Below are positions 11,701-23,130 of a DNA stretch of 64,000 nt, piece by piece. The stretch is taken from the NCBI GenBank assembly GCA_013368315.1, contig JAACJM010000223.1, positions 1 through 64,000 on the forward strand, written 5' to 3'. A program made the position numbers and the translations under genes. Position 1 is the first letter of the stretch; the number at the start of each line of letters is the position of its first letter. This DNA comes from Tetrapyrgos nigripes. Taxonomy: Eukaryota; Basidiomycota; Agaricomycetes; Agaricales; Campanellaceae. Under the pieces are notes generated by a model, which saw nothing but the letters and a program-made list of their open reading frames with translations, was not told where the DNA came from and made no database searches.

Positions 11701-11702
11701 TA

Positions 11703-11742
11703 GAATCATAGTTACTATACATGGAAGGTATATATTTCAACA
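11703..11742 (-). repeat. End fragment of the solo-LTR family
   Basis: The 40 bp to TTCAACA match the end of the LTR at 3697-5736. It lies between a Tc1 end and an interrupted TF exon, just as at 5669-5736. Confidence 0.65.
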
Positions 11743-12133
11743 TCTTGACCATGAGACAGTGTTGGAGCATTACCCCTATCCCTGACGGTGTCCAGATTTA
11801 TTACATGACTGGGAGTATCGCCTGCATTGCTGTTATACCCGTCATTGGTAGTAACCGCTCTCTTCGCTGCTTCGAGTTTGATTCCATGCTGTTGTGTACA
11901 TTTTCTCCTGACAGACGGTGTAGTTGTACATCTGCAAAAATTGAAAATTAGGAATACACAGTGATTCGTACAGACACTCACTTTACACCCTTTTCTAGAC
12001 ATCTAGGACAAGACCTGCCCTCTGGTTGAGGATGACACAAAACTCGACGCACCTTACAGTAGTCGCATGCTGGTGGTTTCTTCCATTTGATAATAATCCC
12101 CGGGATCTCAGTGCTTGTATTCTCTGGGAACAT
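11743..12133 (-). pseudogene. Zn2Cys6 transcription factor fragment (copy D)
   Basis: The start codon lies at 12131-12133 and exon 1 carries a complete zinc cluster (CDYCKVRRVLCHPQ... then CPRCLEKGVK). A GTGAGT donor follows, then about 60 codons of exon 2 ('TTTPSVRRKCT', 'AAKRAVTTNDG', 'NLDTVRDRG'). The frame is cut at 11743 by the LTR remnant. The DNA-binding domain is intact but the rest of the protein is missing. Confidence 0.8.
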
Positions 12134-12765
12134 TGTAGATGCAAATCTTGAGGAAAGAGAGGTGAGGACGTTTGAAAAGAAGGTCTAATGCAAGTCTGAC
12201 AAAGGTGTTTCAAAACTTGGCAGAGGTCCTCAAAGGTTATCATCGTAAAAACGGGGGTAAGGAGTTGATCCATGCGCTGTAGTGCTACTAGATGCAGTGT
12301 TTAGGTGGTGTAATGGAAGCTTTATAAACATCAATATAATTAGTTTGTTACGACCACCCTCAAATTACAATCCTTGTTTTGCGGAAACACCTTGGTCTAA
12401 CCTTTTTGAGAATAGATGATCAATCTCAAATTTTAAATGCAAGGATCGATTAATACAAGAGATTCATAGAATAGCATACAAAGTCAAATACAAGGCAGGA
12501 TTGATCCTTGCCTTCTTTGCGTAAAGTGGTGGCAGTTGACTGGCAACCATTTGTAAACACGACATACTTTTCGAACGCTATGCATCAACTTTGTTGATGA
12601 AAAAGAGAGATGTCAGTCATTTAGACATCATAAGTAAAAGAAAAGGTCTAGTGCTTGAGGTCCCAGACCTGAAGTGGGGGAAGAGGGGAGATACATTGGG
12701 TTTGGGATTGGCAGAACATTCACATCACTGTACCTGAACGAGCAAGTGTATGGCACCATGACTGA
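12134..12765. other. No gene recognised
   Basis: 12134-12300 is partly similar to 8670-8830, which is the upstream flank of TF copy C, so the duplication that made copies C and D included promoter sequence. The remainder to 12765 shows nothing assignable. Confidence 0.5.
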
Positions 12766-13330
12766 CACTGGAAGCAAATCCCTGTAAATACACCACCATA
12801 CATGGGTATTACAGCAGCCTTACTACAAGTCATTCAATAAGTAATACACCTTACATTACAGGAGTATTACAAACACATATTTTTCAGAACAATCCTGTAA
12901 GACTGCTGTAAATCAGGGGGGATTACAGCAACATTTCAGTGTGACATAGTGTCACAGTAATACATTCTATAATACTGCCAAGAAATACAAAGGTATTTCA
13001 GAGTGACACTGGAAGAAATTCCTGGACTTGTCGTAAGGCTGCTGTAATACCCCTGTATGGCAGGGTAATTACAGGAATTTCTTCCAGTGTCACTCTGAAA
13101 TACCTCTGTATTTCTCAGCAGTATTACAGAATGTATTACTGTGACACTATGTCACACTGAAATGTTGCTGTAATCCACCCTGATTTACAGCAGTCTTAAA
13201 GGATTGTTCTGAAAAATATGTGTTTGTAATACTCCTGTAATGTAAGGTGTATTACTTATTGAATGACTTGTAGTAAGGCTGCTGTAATACCCCTGTATGG
13301 TGGTGTATTTACAGGGATTTGCTTCCAGTG
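12766..13330. mobile_element. 565-bp near-perfect palindrome, CACTG-ended MITE
   Basis: It starts CACTGGAAGC at 12766 and ends GCTTCCAGTG at 13330, with the 3-bp repeat TGA at 12763-12765 and 13331-13333. The two arms of about 260 bp are nearly exact inverses about a centre near 13048. A second CACTGG...CCAGTG pair (13007-13089) forms the core, whose loop copies part of the outer arm. CACT-type ends plus a 3-bp duplication fit the CACTA/EnSpm (CMC) superfamily. No coding capacity. Confidence 0.82.
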
Positions 13331-13861
13331 TGAGAGCTATGACCAGCTCCCAAACCCCTTGAACACTTCCAATTGGCGAGTAGATGAGGACTCAAGCACT
13401 ACGTGTTGAACGAAGGACTACTGGCAAGAGGCAGTGATAGAGACCTGGTTACAACTTGAGTCTGTTTTGAAATGTCTCTTTTATCCTTGTTCCTTTTCTG
13501 TCTTAATACGCCAGCCATTAGTTTCATTTTTCTATTATTTCACAGCTCCTTTGTTCCACTTATAAAGTTATATTCTGTAATATTCATAAGTAGAACTTAT
13601 ATACCATAGACTTGCGTAGAGGGCCCTCAGTTTCATTTGCCTCTAGACTGAGGGTAAGTATCTCCTAGACGTTGCATACTGATCCCAGACTAACATTATA
13701 TTATAGATTCTTACTTATATCAGTCTTGGATTTACACCATGAAGCAGAGAAGTAGGACTCCACGATAGCTGAGTCATGCATATGATGGAAGGTCCCTACC
13801 AGTGAAGCTTGAATATTATAATGATGAACTTGAAGGTGTGAGTGGTAGTGGGTTTGAAGCA
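13331..13861. other. No gene recognised
   Basis: No supported ORF or repeat boundary. Composition resembles the surrounding non-coding DNA. Confidence 0.45.
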
Positions 13862-14135
13862 GGCTGAAGTTGCTTCATCCCCATCCCTGATGGTGACCAG
13901 ATCTGTTGCATGAGTATCATTGTCTTCATTGTTTTTGTCCCTGTCACTGACAGTGCCAGCAACTGCCACTTTCTTCGCTGCTAAAATTTCATGCTCCCAT
14001 CTATGTTGTCAGTTTCTTCATTCCTCCTTCTGACAGATGGTGTAGTCAGACACCTGCAAATGAAAGTCAGTACCAAGTAATGCATGACATTACATGTGCA
14101 CTCACTTTACAATCCTTCTCTATACATCTGGTTGA
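13862..14135 (-). pseudogene. Zn2Cys6 transcription factor fragment (copy F)
   Basis: The minus strand holds the end of exon 1 ('RCIEKDCK' before a GTGAGT donor near 14100-14107) and the start of exon 2 (TTPSVRRR near 14040, then an out-of-frame 'QRRKW'). Most of the zinc cluster is deleted and stops occur within exon 2. This is the most diverged of the five copies. Confidence 0.65.
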
Positions 14136-14202
14136 GGAATAAAAGATGATATTTCTAGGTAATACGAGAGTGGCTTGTATACTTGGATATTGGGAATCTA
14201 TA

Positions 14203-14661
14203 TTAGTCTCGAGTATCCAGACTATATACACATCTTGACACACTGTGGTGTATATAGTCTGGTGCAAACCTATACAGGATTTGACCACTCACTGGTACAG
14301 TAAATTGAAAACCATAATTTTGAATATTTTTGGTGCTACATGGCGAGGTCATGCATGGTTCATATGATGGATCAACATCGAGACTACATACTATAAAAAT
14401 TTGAGGCACATACGACATTGCAGTCATGAGGAATTGGCCTGCCTTTTGGATCACTGCCAGGGGCACATTTCCTATTCACTGGTACACTATAACTACCTGC
14501 TTAATTTGGCAGGGAGCCACTTCTTCCCACAGCCTCGCCACATCCTGTGCCTTCTCATTTTTTGACTGTTCCATGTATATCACGTCCAAATGGAAGCTGT
14601 TCTTCTTCAAAATTTGCATAACAATCATCTGAGCTATCCTACATACAAAAAACCTATGCAT
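14203..14661 (-). pseudogene. Unidentified coding remnant
   Basis: Two consecutive minus-strand open stretches have protein-like composition: 'NEKAQDVARLWEEVAPCQI' in 14476-14661 and 'AVIQKAGQFLMTAMSYVPQIF' in 14203-14466. They are separated by a stop and a frame change. I do not recognise the family; it may be the remains of a host gene or a mobile-element ORF. Confidence 0.3.
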
Positions 14662-14734
14662 GGATGTTCAGCTAAACTCATTGGTGCTCTACATCGAAAA
14701 TTTGTTTTTTGCCGGGTTTGATATTTGCCATGAA

Positions 14735-14800
14735 ATTACAAGGCCGAATGAAATGAGGCTGAGTTCTTTACACTCCGTTTCTGCGTGTGGCAGTGCATAT
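14735..14800 (+). repeat. Dispersed 60-bp repeat, copy 1
   Basis: The stretch from AAGGCCGAATGAAATGAGG through TTTCTGCGTGTGGC recurs at about 19410-19470 and 47196-47255 with few changes, each time followed by pyrimidine-rich DNA. Confidence 0.6.
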
Positions 14801-14939
14801 TCATCCCATCTCCTCCCATGCTGTTGTTTCCGGTTTCCTCCAAGTCCTTGCCCATATCCACAGCCCCTGTATTTCTTAACATGACCAAACAACAACATTG
14901 TCTCAATATCTTTGCAACTGGTAACAAAAGTTTCCAATC

Positions 14940-15170
14940 TTAATCTTTCATTTTGTTGTCTTTTTTCTTCGTCTTGTTCTTTTTTTATTGCTTTCCTTTC
15001 TCTTTTGCTCTCTTTCATTTTTCGTTATCTTTCTCTCTCTCGATCTCTTGTCTTCTTCATCGCTTGCTTTCTTTTATTTTTTTCCTCTCTTCTCTCTCTC
15101 GATCTCTTGTCTTCTTCATCACTTGCTTTCTTTTCTTTTTTCCTCTCTTTTCCTCAACAGTTCACATGTT
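14940..15170. repeat. Pyrimidine-rich tract with a 59-bp tandem duplication
   Basis: C/T-rich on the plus strand. A unit starting CGATCTCTTG at 15041 is repeated from 15100, two copies with small differences. The Phe/Ser-rich ORFs here are compositional artefacts. Confidence 0.7.
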
Positions 15171-15505
15171 TGCTTATTGTCCAGTTTTGGGCCTCTGCAC
15201 CTCATCTGGCTTCTTCCCACTCCAGTAAAGAGAAAACCTGTGGCCTCATACTTGCCACACACAGCTAGCATAGCTATGAAAAACTAAATCCAAATTCCGC
15301 CATTGGTTGCAGCTTCATCGCCTGTATTTTGCTGGCACGAATAGAGGGGTAGCATCAAAGACATTGAGAACCTCATAGACATATTTCGCTGTTAGCGAAA
15401 AAGCTGGTCATTATGCCCTATGCTCTATACTCTATGTACTACATCGAGATATTCCTCTGGAGTGTCTTGAGATAATGAGATTCTTCTCAAGGGATTTCCA
15501 TTATT

Positions 15506-16049
15506 AGAGACCTTGCGCAGCGCCAACCGTCGGCTGACAGTGTGCAGCAAGGGGGTGGCGGAATAGAAATTCCATACATCCCCTCCAAAAAAAATTCAGC
15601 AAGACATTCCAACCCCCCTCCCCCTCCTCTCCTTCCATATATGGTAAATCCAAAGTCACATGTTACCTGATAAGATATAGATAAAATCACATGTATTGAT
15701 AATTACTATAGCGAGGAGAGAGGACCTCATATATCCTCAAACCAACTTCAAATGAGTTGATTAATACATTCCTCATTCTGAAATAGCAGGAAACACTTCA
15801 AAACCTCTGAAAAACTTGGTATCATGTCACCCTCAGCCTCGGGAACCTACTTAGGCACTCACCTGGAGAGGGTCCAAAAAAAATTTAGCAGGACCTTGGA
15901 CCCCCCCCCTCCCCCCAGGTGATGTGCCGGATATCCGTTCCGCCACCCCCTTGGTGCGCAGATTTATATTGATATGGCTGGCTATGACGTCATTTTTCCA
16001 GCCAAATCTGCGCACTGTCAGCCAACGGTTGGCGCTGCGTAAGGTCTCT
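15506..16049. mobile_element. 544-bp MITE with about 42-bp inverted repeats
   Basis: It begins AGAGACCTTGCGCAGCGCC and ends with the inverse at 16049, with ATTATT flanking both sides (15500-15505, 16050-16055). A second inner inverted pair (a GGGGGTGGCGGAA-type word near 15554 and its inverse near 15940) is present. Non-coding. Superfamily not assigned. Confidence 0.78.
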
Positions 16050-16340
16050 ATTATTAGATGAACGTATCAAGTTTGTAAGTTGCTAGAGTGTGTTAAAGGC
16101 AGATGAAACTCAAAAAACCGAGCAGCGGTAGACCGACAAAATCTTAATCTTATCTAGATGACTAATATTACCTTATTGGGAAGATATTTGTGACCTTAGA
16201 TATGCCTTATAGGGCAGGAGGTGAAGGGGGACCGGCCAAAAATTTTATTCACCCCTTTGGTTACAGGTGTCAACACTTTGAATGCAGGGATGCAGGGAGG
16301 GTATTGGCTAGCGCGTAATTGGCGAACGCCGCAGAGCTTT

Positions 16341-16348
16341 TATAAAAG
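16341..16348 (+). promoter_or_regulatory. TATA box of the DUF6533 gene
   Basis: TATAAAAG lies about 500 bp before the start codon, followed by the C/T-rich tract typical of fungal promoters and leaders (16375-16500, 16620-16780). This implies a leader of roughly 470 nt unless it is itself spliced. Confidence 0.5.
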
Positions 16349-16843
16349 GACGCACTAATTGAGATGGTCGAGTTCTTTCCCCGTCCTCTCTAGCGAGGAC
16401 TCCCTTTCCTCTTCCCTTTCCTTGTCACACTTGCTTCCTCCACCTTCCATCTTCCTCTTCCCAGTGATCTCCTTCTGCGCCTTTCTTGCCCGCCTTCCCC
16501 AGAACCAGGCCTTTTCGGTCTGATTCTGTAGAGAATATTGTTAGAATACTGTTATTTGCTTTGTTGTCGTCACTGTGTTTTCGTGTTTGCGTTCTTGTGT
16601 TCCTTTCGGCTTGTGTTATCGTATCCTTGCCCCTACTCCCTTCACCTGCCAAAATCCTGTTCCTCCTCTCATTTCCCTCTCTTTCCTTCCTTTGCACTTC
16701 TTTCAATCCATCTGTCAGTCTACGCTCTAAACTCTGCTTTATCCTTTCCTCTCTTCTCCTCTCCTCTCCTCACGAGTGCGAGTCAAAAACAAAACCAAAA
16801 CAATCTCGTACTAAAATCCTCAGGAAGATATTATCATATCATT

Positions 16844-18825
16844 ATGGATCAGGGCAGCAATCTCGGCGTTGGTATCTTCGGTATTGAAAGGCAGATGTGA
16901 GTATTTCTTCTACTAGTATGTCCTTACCCGTTCCCTGCCCGTTCCCTTTCCCGTTCACTTCACAATACACACTGATACTAATATTATGCGGGTCCGTAGA
17001 ATGGTTCATAGGTATATGTACCTCCTGGGTATCAGTACGTCATCTTTGCAAGCTTTTTGACGCGGATGCTTTTGTAACCCACAAACGCAAAATTTGTAGC
17101 CATTCTTTATTGGGATCATATCATCACTTTCGGTGAGTTCCGCCTAACTTCTTCCTAACTTCCTAGTACTCAGTGGTAGCCTGTGATGTTTTCGCATCTG
17201 ATTGATATCGTTTCAGGCGATGAAGTCAGCTACATCTGGACACGGCCTAAAATCCTATCCTCTTATTGCTTCCTTATCATCCGATATTTGGCGTTGGTCG
17301 GAACGATTCCTGTGACAGTGGTGAAGTTTTCGGTGATGAGTACTAGCGTGAGTGCACCCCTTCATTCATCACGGGCTTGTTCTTTAATTATACGTCGACG
17401 TCATGGTTCTGGCTCTGAACACCAATCTTTCTGCTTTTTATTTCCAGGCGTCAGTAATTTCCAATCTCGATAAAATCCCACACCTGCCCTTTGATTCTGA
17501 ACTCGCTTATTTGTATCTAGGTGCAGGCTATACCATTCCTACTGGATTGTTTGGATTACTTTGAGAACTGTGGTTATATACGGTAGGTAGGCTTTCAGCC
17601 CCCCAGCTCTTCTATGCTCCCCCCCCCTGGTATGCTGCCCTCATTCTCAATTCTCCTTATCCATACTTTGGCTCTGGCCCAGGCAGGCTCTATCTGCTTG
17701 CGTATATACGCGCTTTACGAACGGAGTCGTCGAATTTTGGTTATTATGGTCGTCACAAATTTGTTAATTACTGGGACTGCTTTGGTGAGTAGTACTTGAT
17801 GAATGGGGTCTTGCGTTCAACGCTGATTTCTGTACGGCAACAGTGTTTGAGCTTAGATCGAGGTGCCGCACCGATGGAATTGCATTCTGAAGGGTGTGTG
17901 GTCCGGATACGTGTTGGTCCGTGAGTCTTTTTGTTATGACTCAGGAAACAACAACCGTCATATTCAACTTGATTCAACCCCATTGTGTGCTTTGACCTTT
18001 GTCTTCTCAGTGTCTTCCGTGGGTCTCTCACTTGAACTTGTATCAAACTCATGCTGAATCTGATCCGTCTTTGCTCTTTCTTTCCTCTTTCCATAACCAG
18101 AACGCATCATCTCATGGATACTAGCTATAGTCATCGAATCTTTCACCTTTTCATTAACACTATGGAAAACCTTGTCAATGAGACAGTATCATGGCTTCAA
18201 TGCCCAGGTGCCGGATCCGTTGATTGCGTTGCTAATTAGAGATGGTGAGTATCTTGCCTATTTAGGTGGACAAATCGATAATCAATTTCTTACTCCTACT
18301 TGATTGTTCTATATCACAGGAGCTGTATACTACGTGTAAGTATCAATGCTAGTAAATTGTTGTCTTCAACTACTCAGATGTATGGATATACCAGATTCAT
18401 GTTGCTTGGGGCACTTGCGAATATAATAGCATACTATGTAAGTCGAGCTTTTTCCATACGCATGCGTGTCTACTTACTCAGTTTTGTGGCTTAGGCGTCC
18501 GGGGTAGGTATACAGAACATTCATTTTGGGTTCTGTTTGTTGAATTTCCTCCCCCTCTTCCCTACCACAGGCCTACACCACAGAACCCCTATTCACATTC
18601 ACCTTCAACCTCTCCGGGATAATGGTGTCGCGTATGGTTCTCAACCTTCATAAATCAGTCGATGAAGGAATTCTCTCCTCACAAAGGCTGACTGATCTTG
18701 ATTTTGTTCCCACTATGCCATGGTCGGAAAGTTGTGATTTAGAACTTGAAACGGTCTCGAGTCTGAGGAGGAGGAACGGTCGGGCTAGTCGTCGTGCAAT
18801 ATTGGATAGTATAGTGGATTTATGA
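16844..18825 (+). CDS. DUF6533 domain-containing multi-pass membrane protein
   Basis: Spliced gene assembled by frame and splice sites. Exons: 16844-16896, 17000-17034, 17100-17132, 17217-17347, one ending 17582, 17687-17784, 17844-17910, 18101-18244, 18320-18333, 18378-18437, 18495-18503 (9 nt) and 18571-18825. The N-terminal part reads '...RYMYLLGITILYWDHIITF' followed by 'GDEVSYIWTRPKILSSYCF', the DUF6533 signature (aromatic/Asp...T..[DG]EV..IW...K). Further signature pieces are 'GSICLRIYALYERSRR', 'RIISWILAIVIESFTF', 'LLIRDGAVYY' and C-terminal 'GIMVSRMVLNL'. About six to seven hydrophobic segments predict an integral membrane protein with a cytosolic tail. The family is large in Agaricomycetes and its role is unknown. 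The join between 17347 and the exon ending 17582 does not close in frame with obvious splice sites; it may use an unusual exon or hold a lesion. Confidence 0.82.
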
Positions 18826-19407
18826 TGAGATATTAGGAATAGAAAGAGATGATTGATTCTGAATGACATCCTTTGGTATGGTGAAGAAGGGGAATTCTTT
18901 GCTCTAGGCCTCATGAATCACTGCTATCAAAAGAAAATTCACTGGCCATTGTTGTAGTCTACCAATGAATATTCTTTCAAGACTGGTAGATAGTTGAATG
19001 AGGGTACACTGCCATTCTCAGCTTTGACGCGTATCGGTTGCGTTTGCCGAACAATATAGTAAAAAAGGTTTGGGCCACTCTGGAGAATATTTGTGGGCTG
19101 TGGATTCCCTTTTGGGATGAAATCATAGAACGCCTATAATTGAAATTGCATAAGAATCTTTTGACCAGAGACTATCATGACCCCCCTTTCTCATTCGTCT
19201 TCTCCAGATATTCGCCGTCGTTCCTCCTTGCATGAAACCGGATGATAATAAGCCTGCTCCCGGATCCAATGACTAAAGCTAGCACTTGTCCATCTGGAGC
19301 TCAGCCAACAAACAACCTGGACCCTTGCTCTGCGTGCGCCCTGAGCCTTTCCACCTTTTCAGGCGCATCTCAAATATGCCTATTCAAATTTTCGATCACG
19401 AATGGAT
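18826..19407. other. Downstream flank, no gene recognised
   Basis: Probable 3' untranslated and intergenic sequence of the DUF6533 gene. No supported ORF, inverted repeat or RNA gene. Confidence 0.45.
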
Positions 19408-19472
19408 CCTATTACGAGGCCGAATGAAATGAGGACGAGTTCTTTACACTCGGTTTCTGCGTGTGGCTATGT
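19408..19472 (+). repeat. Dispersed 60-bp repeat, copy 2
   Basis: ACGAGGCCGAATGAAATGAGG...GTGTGGCTATGTT, matching 14735-14800 and 47196-47255. A C/T-rich stretch follows to about 19600. Confidence 0.6.
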
Positions 19473-19876
19473 TCAAAGCCTCCCGATTTTTCCCGTCCGT
19501 CCTTTTCCGTCACTTGCCCCTATTATCAAGCTCCTTTTCACCTGTTACTGTACTTTTCACTCACTGACCTTTTTCTCTTCTTTCATCCTCTTCACAATTT
19601 AAAAAAGCTACATTTTATTTGTATTTTATTTCTTGTATTCTTAACATTTCCTTCCGGCCGCGTACTCGCCACGCCTGGGCGCTGGCCCACACCTCTTTCA
19701 TTACGTACTGTATCACAACCACCAGTATTACCTCCCCGTTTAACATTTGTACATCAACGACAAGCCTGTACCTACTCATAGGATTGCAGGTGGCTGTTCC
19801 AAAAACCTTCCAAAGGCTGAAAACTAGGACTGTACCGGTGAGTGATGGTGTACCATTGACCAGTCAAATCCTGTAG
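19473..19876. other. No gene recognised
   Basis: Pyrimidine-rich DNA following the dispersed repeat, then unassignable sequence. Possible leader-like composition, but no convincing ORF follows. Confidence 0.4.
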
Positions 19877-20293
19877 GCGCGGGCAGCGCTGAAAAGTTAT
19901 GACATAATCACCAGATATTCTCACGATCAATTTCCTTTCATTTTTGCGCCTAATTCCACTCAAAGAATATATATTATTTGATAAATGTTTAGTGTGAACA
20001 TTTCTGAGTCTACATGCCAAAAATTACGAGCAGAAACAAAGCAGAACTCGCAAAAATGCCCGAAGGCCATTTCTGTGTCAACACAACCACTTCCGCTTCA
20101 ATCTTTTGGCTGCGCTTTTGTCCCCTCCATAAGTAGTACTTCTAGTCTACATCTCAAGCCAAAAATTTTTACTCATTTTACTCTGCTGTAACTACGTATA
20201 TCTAAGAAAAGTTGGAGTAATTTGGGGCAGAAATGTGGATGCCTTTGCATTGCCGGCGTTGATTATGTAATAACTTCGCAGCGCTGCCCGCGC
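19877..20293. mobile_element. 417-bp inverted-repeat element
   Basis: The termini are GCGCGGGCAGCGCTG at 19877 and its inverse ending at 20293, with similarity continuing about 33 bp inward (AAGTTAT.ACATAATCA). No convincing target duplication. Terminal words resemble those of the MITE at 15506-16049. Non-coding. Confidence 0.65.
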
Positions 20294-20554
20294 TGCGAGA
20301 TTACCATAAGACTAAATCTATATAGTTGTCCGTATAAGGAAATACGGGTCACAATACCCAACATTGGTATCAAAATTGGAGCCAAGTGATGCATACGTGT
20401 AGTCTGAAAACGACGGATCATGCGGCGAGATACTACTCCCTATTCCGGGCCCGCTCCTCAAGAAACGCCAGCGGAACGAACAGCGGAATCGAGGTTGGAA
20501 TGATTAATGTTAGGGTGATAATCGAGATTGAGAGCAGAGTTTTCAGTTGCAGAG
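20294..20554 (-). other. Decayed C-terminal extension of TF-A
   Basis: Beyond the TF-A stop the same frame, after further stops, still reads 'HDPSFSDYTYA' at about 20386-20420. This matches the C-terminal end of the frame-shifted TF-B tail ('YDSLFSEYTYA' near 24665-24720). The ancestral protein was therefore longer. Confidence 0.55.
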
Positions 20555-23130
20555 TCAGACTGAGGGATAGGAATCGGAATTGGCGCTCGGATGATAACCA
20601 GGGTTGTAATTGCGAGTAAGGATATGACTTGGATTTTGAGCAGACGCGGAACTGTTCATGAGGGTAGATAAATGAGAATCGATACCCTCAAGGATATGTG
20701 TATTGTCTGTGCAGGAAAAACCAGCAATTTTCATCCCATCCCGTAGTCTGTTAGAGACGAGAAGGATTGATAGTCAGGGAAACCTTGCAGGACTGACAGA
20801 GGAAAAGTCACTGGACACCAGACTTTCCCTCACTCACCTCTCAAGTGTCTGGATCCCAACACTCGCCGACATAATCCCCGCATCCGTCACTTCTACTACA
20901 AGTTGCACCCATTTCTTCAGCTGCCCACCCATAATCCTTGTCTGTGCCAATGTTGAAATCAAGTAAACCTCCTCAATCTGTTTGGAGAATTCAACGGCAG
21001 CTCTACACGCTAGGTCTCTGGCAACAGAAAAGACTGGAGCTAATTCTGACGAGGACGTTGCCTGTTCAAGACCAATATCACTGTCAAAGTCACCACTCCA
21101 GTAGATATCGTCTATAATCCCATGCGGCCTTGCAGTGTACACGTTTGTGACCGAGCTTTGCTCCAACACTCCTCGGATCGTTCCGTAAAAATGCAATGCC
21201 AAATTTGTCCATCCAATCCAGAGCGTTCTGAGGACTCCGACAATGGTCATGCTTTGGCTTTGGTTTTGATTTGCTAGCGTAATACCATATTCGCCGAAAG
21301 CGCCGCATAGGTGATGCAGGAGATTAAGAGAGGCGACGTAACTTTTGATCACCTGAAGGTCGTAGGTGCGGCCTCGTGCGCAAGCTATCAAATTGGTGAG
21401 AACGGATGGATTGGGAGATTGGTTCGTCGAAATCAGATATAATTGACAAATTTTTAGGAAGAGATCACTCACGTCCACTAATCCTTTCGTATACCTCTCT
21501 TGCGTGGCAAGTGATCTGAAAGATGACTAAGAACATGCGGGCGCATTCAGCTCAATTGAACAAGAGGATGAACTCTGCAACTCACTAGACAGGAAATATC
21601 CATAGTATTGACCCAGCCCATTACAGCCTTGACCTAGTAATAACGTCAATTCTTCCAAGGATAGCTGGTCGTGGCCACATATGAGCTGTTCATCGTGAGC
21701 TGAACTAGAATAGCATGGCTATAGTAGGCCAACAAAGGAACAGAGGAAAATAGGGGACGCACAAATCTACAGATCTGTCTGGATGTAAAGCCGCGAGCAC
21801 GTCAACCATCTAAAGAGTTAACGGCCAAACTTGAAGGTCAGCGTATGAAAAGAAAGAAACCGAGTCACTCACCAAGAAACATGCCCACTTGACCGAACGG
21901 TCTACCGTTCCAAAGGTCCAGTTGTAAAGCTGAGGCTGTTTATACCAAGACTCGGCAAGCCTTCGAGCTTGCCACGCAAAAGCTGCACCATATGAGTTTG
22001 GGCTATCGTATTCTGTCGCCATTGAGTAGGTTAGGCATCTCTGAGCCGTTGGGAGTCACGTCAAAAACCTCAACACTCACGACTAAGCAATGTATCCAAC
22101 AAACAACAACTAGCTGCATTCTCAGGCGACACCCATACAGCTATACCTTCATTGTGCGCCAGCCTCAGTGCTTCCGCTCTGAGCTGATGACACATCCCTA
22201 CGCTCTCTCTCCGTCTACCGATTTCCCGTAGATCTCTTCTGATTTTTTTCATGGGGTAGCTGGTAGTCAAGATGTCGATACACTCTACCGGAAGAGTTTC
22301 TGGGCCGATTATAAGGGGATCAGTAGACACCGTAGATGTGAGGGCGAAGATGCAGTGGACCAGGACATATTCCTGAGGTGACAGGGCAGAGGGTTGCCAG
22401 CCGCATCCGGTGAGACGAGCATGTATTCTGTCGTAAGGGATGATAGGGTGAAGGCGATAAGGTGTATGGATGAAGGCTATGCGGCGATCAATGCATTTTT
22501 AGTTCGAGGACGCCTGTCTTACGGTAATGAAACACGAACACGCACCATTGAATAACTCCTGCATTAGACGCTTTGGGAGTTGTAGCTGCGGACGAGAAGA
22601 AACTGGGGCGTATGCGATGGGCTTTGTATATCCACCGTTCAAGCCTACACTTGAAGTAGCCAATATGTGGCTCTGTGATGTGCATGCGTATGGTACAACC
22701 GACGGTGTTGTCAAAGTCAAACCCGTTGACGTCTGAAGTGCTTGACCCTGGGACATCCGAACTTCGGTCCCATCCCTAATGGTGTCCAGATTCATTGCAT
22801 GACTCGGCGTATCGTCTTCATTGCTCTTATTCCCCCTGTTGATCGCAACCGCTTTCTTTGCTACTACAAACTTGATTTCATGCTGTCGCGTACGTCTTCT
22901 TCTGACGGAAGGTGTAGTTGTACACCTGCAAAAGTTGACAGTTAGGAATATACGGTGATTCGCACAGAGACTCACTTTACACCCTTCTCTAGACATCTAG
23001 GACAAGACCTGCCTTCTGGTTGAGGATGACACAAAACTCGACGGGCCTTGCAGTAGTCGCAAGCTGGGGGTTTCTTGAATCTGGGTTTGACCGGAATTTC
23101 CAGAGGGCCAGTACTACTCTCCGGTGACAT
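20555..23130 (-). CDS. Zn2Cys6 fungal transcription factor, paralogue A
   Basis: Probable nuclear DNA-binding regulator. Exons on the minus strand: 23130-22976, 22925-22546, 22476-22081, 22012-21873, 21809-about 21759, a 48-nt exon ('VKAVMGWVNTMDISCL'), a 43-nt exon ('ITCHAREVYERISG'), 21384-20838 and 20747-20555, totalling about 650 codons with phases that agree. Residues about 24-51 form the binuclear zinc cluster CDYC-x6-C...CPRC-x6-C; the last Cys lies across intron 1. The middle region ('RIHARLTGCGWQ', 'RRDLREIGRRRES', 'ENAASCCLLDTLL', 'YGAAFAWQARRLAE') is conserved with TF-B and resembles a regulatory middle-homology region. The donor of the fifth exon is uncertain. An in-frame stop at 20555 ends the protein earlier than the ancestral C terminus. 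Neighbour on the other strand: the amine oxidase 5' fragment. Confidence 0.85.

Noticed and set aside
14912..15287. Phe/Leu/Ser-rich ORFs that look like membrane proteins
   Set aside because: They are translations of a C/T-rich tract with a 59-bp tandem duplication; three overlapping frames are all open, which points to composition.
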